Positions 17,941 through 20,923 of a DNA stretch of 20,923 nt are shown here, piece after piece; the first letter of the stretch is position 1; each line of letters starts with the position of its first letter. The stretch comes from Rhizophagus sp. LPA8_4_AMF (taxonomy: Eukaryota > Glomeromycota > Glomeromycetes > Glomerales > Glomeraceae). Position numbers and translations under genes: made by a program. The stretch spans positions 1-20,923 of the forward strand of contig JADRCO010001254.1 of NCBI GenBank assembly GCA_021464525.1, read 5' to 3'. The notes under the pieces were generated by a model. The model did no database searches. It worked only from the letters and a program-made list of their open reading frames with translations, and was not told where the DNA came from.

Positions 17941-19128
17941 GTGTTTAGGAAATCTAAGAGAAAATGGCAGAAAAAGTTGATTACGGAATTCGTGGTGCCC
18001 TTCAAGAAAAAATTGCTTGAAGCCTTGAACGAAATTCAACGATCATTTTTATGTAGAAAGTATCGGAATAATGACTCCTTTCGGGAAGACGGTAGAACTA
18101 TACAAGTTTCAACCGATCATAATTATTACGATTCGGAATGCATGGAGTCTTCTTTGGACTTACGCCCATCAACTTTCGAGAAGGACGACGATGACGTTAC
18201 AGGAACAAATAGATTATATAATTTTAAGTCTGGAACGATTAGCAGAAAGTTTAATGATAATACAACCAAATCTACGACTGTGACCATCAACGGTCAACGT
18301 GACACTTTCGCCGTATCAAATGTTATCAAAACGGTAAGGAAAAGTGAGCCGATTCATGTTTGGTGCACCGAATCGTTGTCTAATACCAGTGAACAGTCAG
18401 ACAGTAAAGACAAGGGCAAAGAACTTCCAGATATTAAAGTGGGCTTCGGATGTGATGGATGTCCTAACCGAGGAAGACAAGAAGGTTTGCAGACACGCTT
18501 TGGGAAATTGTGCAGAATCGGTTCCCTTCAAGGTGATGCGTGGGGATCTTCAACCTCCCACCGAACCTGTTTTCTTGTACACGCTTACTCTCACCCTACC
18601 CAAGGAGAATCACCAAGTATTGATAGCCAAAGATCCATGTCACAAGTGCGAGTATGTGATAGACACTATGGATCTCCGTCGTGTTGCGATTGTATATCTA
18701 TATTAGTTGATACATTTGAAAATATTGAAGATAGGTTTCGTATTGCATCCTATATCGGGTTTAATATTCTCAATAGTGACTCAAAAAAATTAATTTACTA
18801 TATAACTTGTGTTGCTGAATTTGGCTTTGATCACATAATAATTATTGGAGAGATTGAATTTGGTATGATATTTTTAGATTGTTATGGCCGGGTTTTTCAG
18901 TGGGATGATGAAAATCAAACTTTATGGCCACTTGGGGATTCTCTTGAAGAAGCGCAAAAATACTCAATTAATGAAGAAGAGATAGGATGGTTCGTAGAGA
19001 ATGGAATTGTACGCGAGTATATTAGTGAACCTCAGTGTATGTATGCAAAAAAATTGTTATGGCAGTATTGTATATTAATTTTTATTTTAACAATTTTTGT
19101 ATACACTTCTTTTAGATGTATACCCTGA
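17941..19128 (+). CDS. 395-codon ORF with SUKH (SMI1/KNR4)-like end and C-terminal membrane anchor
   Basis: The longest frame of the window. It opens at GTG, not ATG; the first in-frame ATG is near 18139. ATG 17964, in another frame and good context, starts a coding-like stretch (MAEKVDYGIRGALQEKIA) that hits TGA at once, so the 5' end has suffered indels. Coding-like parts of this frame are about 18115-18330 (EKDDDDVTGTNRLYNFKSG, VTINGQRDTFAVSNVIKT) and 18700-19128. The middle is probably non-coding shadow of the deaminase frame. The last part has GEIEFGMIFLDCYGRVFQWD, LWPLGDSLEEAQKYS and EIGWFVENGI, which resembles the SUKH/SMI1-KNR4 pattern (Gly, hydrophobic strand, Asp, GxVxxWD, then a Ser-Phe/Leu-Glu-Glu helix). 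A C-terminal hydrophobic helix (WQYCILIFILTIFVYTSF) suggests a tail anchor. It is either a degraded fused gene or one needing unseen splicing. Confidence 0.4.
   Translation: MFRKSKRKWQKKLITEFVVPFKKKLLEALNEIQRSFLCRKYRNNDSFREDGRTIQVSTDHNYYDSECMESSLDLRPSTFEKDDDDVTGTNRLYNFKSGTISRKFNDNTTKSTTVTINGQRDTFAVSNVIKTVRKSEPIHVWCTESLSNTSEQSDSKDKGKELPDIKVGFGCDGCPNRGRQEGLQTRFGKLCRIGSLQGDAWGSSTSHRTCFLVHAYSHPTQGESPSIDSQRSMSQVRVCDRHYGSPSCCDCISILVDTFENIEDRFRIASYIGFNILNSDSKKLIYYITCVAEFGFDHIIIIGEIEFGMIFLDCYGRVFQWDDENQTLWPLGDSLEEAQKYSINEEEIGWFVENGIVREYISEPQCMYAKKLLWQYCILIFILTIFVYTSFRCIP
18339..18706 (+). pseudogene. Zinc deaminase-like core (CAE ... PCxxC), frame-shifted relative to its flanks
   Basis: In the frame offset by one from the 395-codon ORF, 18339-18706 is open for about 120 codons and looks fully coding (RFMFGAPNRC, SQTVKTRAKNFQILKWASD, LTEEDKKVCRH, LGNCAESVPFKVM, PVFLYTLTLTLP, AKDPCHKCEYVID). 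CAE (Cys 18509-18511, Glu 18515-18517) and PCxxC (Cys 18638-18640 and 18647-18649) are 43 residues apart, matching the zinc ligands and catalytic Glu of the cytidine/nucleic-acid deaminase superfamily. The protein would bind zinc and deaminate a base; the substrate is unknown. Upstream coding (IMTPFGKTVELYKFQP near 18070-18115) lies in this same frame. The join near 18331-18345 needs one base shift, so the copy appears broken unless the assembly has errors. Confidence 0.5.
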
Positions 19129-19476
19129 GGCGAAGATGGAAATAAAAGAAATAATAAAAAAAAGCTTAAAGAAGTAAAAAATCATTAAAATAATTACAAC
19201 ATCTATGAATTAGTTTATATAATTATACTCTGTAAATGTTCATGGTTATAATATTTTTAGCGTAATATTTTACTTCCAAGAACAATGTACTGAAATAATA
19301 ATGCATTGTAATGCTTTTCCCTGTATTTTTTGTTCTCCTCTCTCCACTGATACAATCTATCTCGTTTTTGGGATGTTTCTATATATTCATCTAAAAAACA
19401 CCTCAATATGAAACATTAACGTTTGCATTAATTTTTTATGACATAAGTAAAAACATTTGGCAGAAATAGAATCTAA
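19129..19476. other. 3' region of the deaminase/SUKH-like locus, no gene seen
   Basis: Starts just after the TGA with A-rich DNA and AATAAAAG-type signals near 19140-19160, suitable for polyadenylation. Nothing else is recognised. Confidence 0.4.
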
Positions 19477-19814
19477 GAATAATCACAAATTTCAGACTAG
19501 ATTGTTTTATAATTGAATATCACTCCTTTTTAAACGGATTAGAGCTTAATGCTTTCCTTCGAAAGTATCAAATTGCATTGGAGAGTGCAAGTGGCTCAGC
19601 ATCAGTTGTGATGGCAAGATTAATAAGGCGTTTGATATTCAAATTCCTAAATTCTCATTGGGAAGCAATTCCAACAGGATCTAGTGAAGTTACGGCACAA
19701 ATCATCACCGATCTAGTAATGAAGATCAGACAAAAGGAGATTTTATGCTGGTACTGTTACTATAAGGCGTACAAAGTTCTATTGCATCCTAGCAGCGTAG
19801 ACTTTGCTGATTGA
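19477..19814 (+). pseudogene. Coiled-coil family, broken copy 2 (C-terminal half)
   Basis: Nucleotides 19485-19620 align with 16057-16215 of copy 1 (CAAATTTCAGACTAGAT, CGGATTAGAGCTTAATGC, AAATTGCATTGGAGA), with a gap where copy 1 has its lysine-rich stretch. After that come IPKFSLE in one frame and, one base shifted, AIPTGSSEVTAQIITDLVM and KEILCWYCYYKAY, ending at TGA 19814. The WYCYYKAY motif is what I recall as the hallmark of this family. The sequence departs from the family pattern right after it, so the C-terminus is truncated or replaced. Stops and shifts make it non-functional. The ORF from 19578 starts at TTG, not ATG. Confidence 0.58.
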
Positions 19815-19843
19815 TAAGATAATCAGGTATAGTCATGTAGGTA

Positions 19844-20215
19844 TAGTCAAGTAGGAAGTCAAACATATAATCAATGTATAAAGTGTGCATAGAATGCTAT
19901 TATAATATGAAAGCAAAATCAAGGTAGGCAGGTATGTTACTGTAGCAACACACAGCAAATGCTTTCATTTTTTTTTATAGCAATACGCACACATCAATGT
20001 AGACAATAGTTAGCAAGAATGTAGTTAAGAAAGTGTAGTCAAGTATGTAGTTAGCATAAATGTGGCAAAGTAAGAAGTGTGCATAGAAATGACATTATAA
20101 TATGAAAGCAGATGAGTGGAAAAGCGGATTGCCTGTGACAATACCGCAGAAGTGCTTTCATTTTTTATATATCAATAAACACATAACAGATATGTAGTCA
20201 AGTAGGTAGTCACGT
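19844..20215. repeat. 195-bp imperfect tandem repeat, about two copies
   Basis: Each unit holds TAGTCAAGTA.GTAGT, then AGTGTGCATAGAA, TATAATATGAAAGCA and TGCTTTCATTTTTT. AGTGTGCATAGAA recurs at 19882 and 20076, and TATGAAAGCA at 19906 and 20101, a spacing of 194-195 bp. A partial third copy starts at 20195. Inside each unit GAAAGCA and TGCTTTC are inverted, so each can form a hairpin. TAGTCA/GTAGT words are also repeated at a finer scale. Confidence 0.68.
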
Positions 20216-20836
20216 ATATGTAAACAAAAAATGTGAGCATAGCTGCAGGAGGAGAGTAATCATGTGAATTGTGATCGTATGAGCGGAAAAAATATGGGCT
20301 CAAAAATGAGAACTCTCTCGCAGGTTCATGTGATTTGTTATTATATACGCAGCAAGAGAGTAAGCACATGCCATCAGTGAGGTGTAGTAATTTTTGGCCC
20401 ACTTTTCAACTACTGCGGTTGAGTAAATTCTTTAGGTCTAAAAATAATTTAAATTTTAAATAGTTCTTATCCTTATTATCGAATCTATTAACGTTAATAA
20501 AAATATATCCTCATATTTTTTTACTTTTGATATATGTTACATATAATTTATGACAATATTTATTGGCTATCAGGGTTCTTGACGCATTTCTGATTAAAAA
20601 AAATTTTTTTTCATTTCATCTAAACAAGGAAAATTTTCCTTCAATCTTTTTAACTAATAATGCATAATCTAAATGAATTTAGAGCGAAAACGTTTAAAAA
20701 CTACTGTAAGTTATCCTATTCAAAAATTTTTTTTTTTTAAAAAAAAAATCCCTCTCTTATTTCGCTTATTATTGCCGTTTTCAAATTAGTGTGATCTAGC
20801 TAAAATAATAATAAAAAAAGGTGAATTTTATAAACC
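20216..20836. other. AT-rich region, no gene recognised
   Basis: 20216-20410 is a slightly GC-richer stretch with repeated words (CATGTGAATTGTGAT, CATGTGATTTGTTA) but no coding signal. 20430-20836 is AT-rich with T/A homopolymers near 20725-20750. Confidence 0.4.
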
Positions 20837-20919
20837 TGTGATTACTAAAATTTTATTGTATTTTCAGGTAGAGAAGGTGCAATACAAGCTAAAAATGCAA
20901 TAAAATTTTAGTAATCACA
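20837..20919. repeat. Perfect 22-bp inverted repeat (hairpin), MITE-like
   Basis: The arms at 20837-20858 and 20898-20919 are exact inverted copies (beginning TGTGATTACTAAAATTTTAT). The 39-bp loop contains a further small inverted pair, TTGTATT/AATACAA. It may be a complete small hairpin or the end of an element that continues past the window. Confidence 0.7.
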
Positions 20920-20923
20920 AATT

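Noticed and set aside
18071-18283. 70-codon ORF as a separate gene
   Set aside because: Only its start looks coding (part of the deaminase-like locus); the rest is a shifted shadow of the EKDDDDVTG frame.
20172-20402. 76-codon minus-strand ORF
   Set aside because: Non-ATG start, overlaps repeat units, ends in TTY/TTYLL low complexity.
1-20923. CRISPR arrays, tRNA or rRNA genes, prokaryotic operons
   Set aside because: No regularly spaced repeats, cloverleaf or rRNA signature was seen; gene structure is eukaryotic with introns.

Overview
The window looks like nuclear DNA of an arbuscular mycorrhizal fungus, most likely Rhizophagus or another Glomeromycotina. The grounds are a very AT-rich background, short introns (about 50-110 bp, GTAAGT-like donors, TAG/CAG acceptors) and gene families that I recall as strongly expanded in that group: TKL-type kinases, Crinklers, a TRP-like channel family and a coiled-coil family with a tryptophan/tyrosine-rich tail motif. 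The species is inferred from memory of these families, not from any search. No prokaryotic operon structure, rRNA or tRNA was recognised.

Layout. 1-660: no gene seen. 743-928: hairpin-forming inverted-repeat element (MITE-like). 900-2466 (+): five-exon protein kinase with a complete set of kinase motifs and an unclear start. 3480-4560 (-): decayed P-loop protein, possibly Crinkler/RHS-like. 5044-5130 (+): signal-peptide exon behind a TATA box, with no certain second exon. 5371-5517 (-): small basic ORF. 5736-6533 (-): clean four-exon gene model of unknown function, 175 aa. 6741-8240 (-): decayed multi-exon ORF of an unnamed family. 9161-9365 (-): broken SAM-like domain. 10028-10281: mariner-type MITE with TA target duplication. 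10349-10490: another inverted-repeat element. 10625-10860 (+): histone H3 pseudogene that keeps an intron. 11042-11176 (+): small Cys/His-rich ORF.

12152-14125 (-): pseudogene of a TRP-like ion channel, lying head to head with a Crinkler pseudogene (14168-15564, +) that carries a PD-(D/E)XK-like tail. 15762-16300 (+) and 19477-19814 (+): two broken pieces of one coiled-coil family. 16437-17735: long inverted repeat pair bounding a 1.3-kb segment that holds a broken secreted Kex2-type peptide gene. 17941-19128 (+): region with a zinc-deaminase-like core (CAE and PCxxC motifs) in one frame and, in another frame, a 395-codon ORF whose end resembles the SUKH/SMI1-KNR4 fold and finishes in a membrane anchor. 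19844-20215: about two copies of a 195-bp repeat. 20837-20919: perfect 22-bp hairpin at the window edge.

The window is mostly a graveyard of multi-copy effector-type, signalling and mobile sequences. Only the kinase and the 5736-6533 gene look potentially intact. The most interesting item is the deaminase/SUKH-like locus, because bacterial polymorphic toxin systems pair those two folds as toxin and immunity protein.
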